Source: Rhodospirillaceae bacterium
GTDB lineage: Bacteria > Pseudomonadota > Alphaproteobacteria > Bin65
Direction: 5' to 3'
Assembly (NCBI GenBank): GCA_009840595.1
Contig: VXNK01000070.1
Coordinates: 1 to 64,000 of the forward strand
DNA: 64,000 bases
Position numbers and translations under genes: made by a program. Shown here piece after piece: positions 63,740 through 64,000 of the stretch. The notes under the pieces were generated by a model, which saw nothing but the letters and a program-made list of their open reading frames with translations, ran no database searches and was not told the DNA's origin. Positions within the stretch are counted from its first letter, which is position 1, and each line of letters opens with the position of its first letter.

Positions 63740-64000
63740 ATGGAACTCTTCCTCGATATCCTTCCGATTCTCCTGCTGGTGATGCTCTCGGCCTTCTTCT
63801 CCGGGTCCGAGACCGCGATGACGGCGGCCTCGCAGCCCCGGATGCTGGAGCTCGAGCGCCAGGAGGTCGCCGCGGCCGGCATCGTCAACCGGCTGCGCGC
63901 CCGGACCGACCGGCTGATCGGTGCCATCCTGTTCGGCAACAATCTGGTGAACATCCTGGCGTCGGCGCTGGCGACCGGCCTGTTCATCGGCTGGTTCGGC
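63740..64000 (+). CDS. CNNM/CorC (HlyC/CorC)-family membrane protein, N-terminal part
   Basis: The first 87 residues of a gene cut by the right window edge. It begins with a membrane span LDILPILLLVMLSAFFSGSETAMTAASQPRM, the DUF21/CNNM signature (FFSGSETA), followed by ERQEVAAAGIVNRLR and the second span RLIGAILFGNNLVNILASALATGLFIGWFG. Members have DUF21, two CBS and a CorC_HlyC domain and are linked to Mg2+ or other cation efflux. It starts 96 bp after aroKB, beyond a GC-rich inverted repeat (63644-63690) without a T tract. Confidence 0.9.
   Translation, partial: MELFLDILPILLLVMLSAFFSGSETAMTAASQPRMLELERQEVAAAGIVNRLRARTDRLIGAILFGNNLVNILASALATGLFIGWFG

Overview
This is 64 kb of GC-rich, densely coding bacterial chromosome. 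Gene order and family signatures point to an alphaproteobacterium, probably Rhodospirillales-like: dapF-mtaB-ftsY-yciB, ffh-rpsP-rimM-trmD-rplS-leuC-leuD, hflK-hflC-DUF2065, a fused shikimate kinase/dehydroquinate synthase, and the ethylmalonyl-CoA pathway genes ccr, ecm and a malyl-CoA lyase. Placement below class level is a guess. I saw no rRNA, tRNA, CRISPR array, insertion sequence or prophage. No gene-free stretch exceeds 300 bases.

Left part (1-18.4 kb): the 3' end of rpoD, an EEP-family phosphoesterase, then a four-gene catabolic operon (NicX-family ring-cleaving dioxygenase, alpha/beta hydrolase, acyl-CoA dehydrogenase-like flavoprotein, acyl-CoA ligase), asd, small proteins, the dapF-mtaB-ftsY-yciB operon, a leader with a terminator before ffh, the ribosomal/tRNA-modification operon, and leuCD. 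From 18.4 to 19.9 kb there are two back-to-back toxin-antitoxin-like modules; the first sits beside a perfect 28-bp palindrome.

Middle (20-41 kb): an SCP2 protein and a thiolase, divergent ubiX and a UbiD-family decarboxylase with a very long repetitive tail, an amidohydrolase coupled to a COG0523 GTPase, two CAP-domain secreted proteins (one coupled to mrp), hflK/hflC, an Fe-S FNR-type regulator, a P450 coupled to an acetyltransferase gene broken by one in-frame stop, moaA/fdhD, an SDR-like protein lacking the usual catalytic residues, a GST, and a ParS-RES toxin-antitoxin module.

Right part (41-64 kb): an apparent eight-gene operon running leftward from uraH through xdhA, xdhB and xdhC into a BMP-type nucleoside ABC importer, with uraD divergent. 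This reads as uptake of purines and their oxidation to urate and on past 5-hydroxyisourate; no urate-oxidising enzyme is present. After an AbrB-PIN pair come ecm and ccr (divergent), a DMT transporter, clpS and the malyl-CoA lyase. The window ends with xerD, a secreted protein of unknown function, aroKB and the start of a CNNM/CorC-family gene. Several genes (rpsP, mrp, ubiD, ecm) carry short in-frame tandem repeats in linkers or tails. Promoter calls are by eye: alphaproteobacterial-type boxes with 17-bp spacers.
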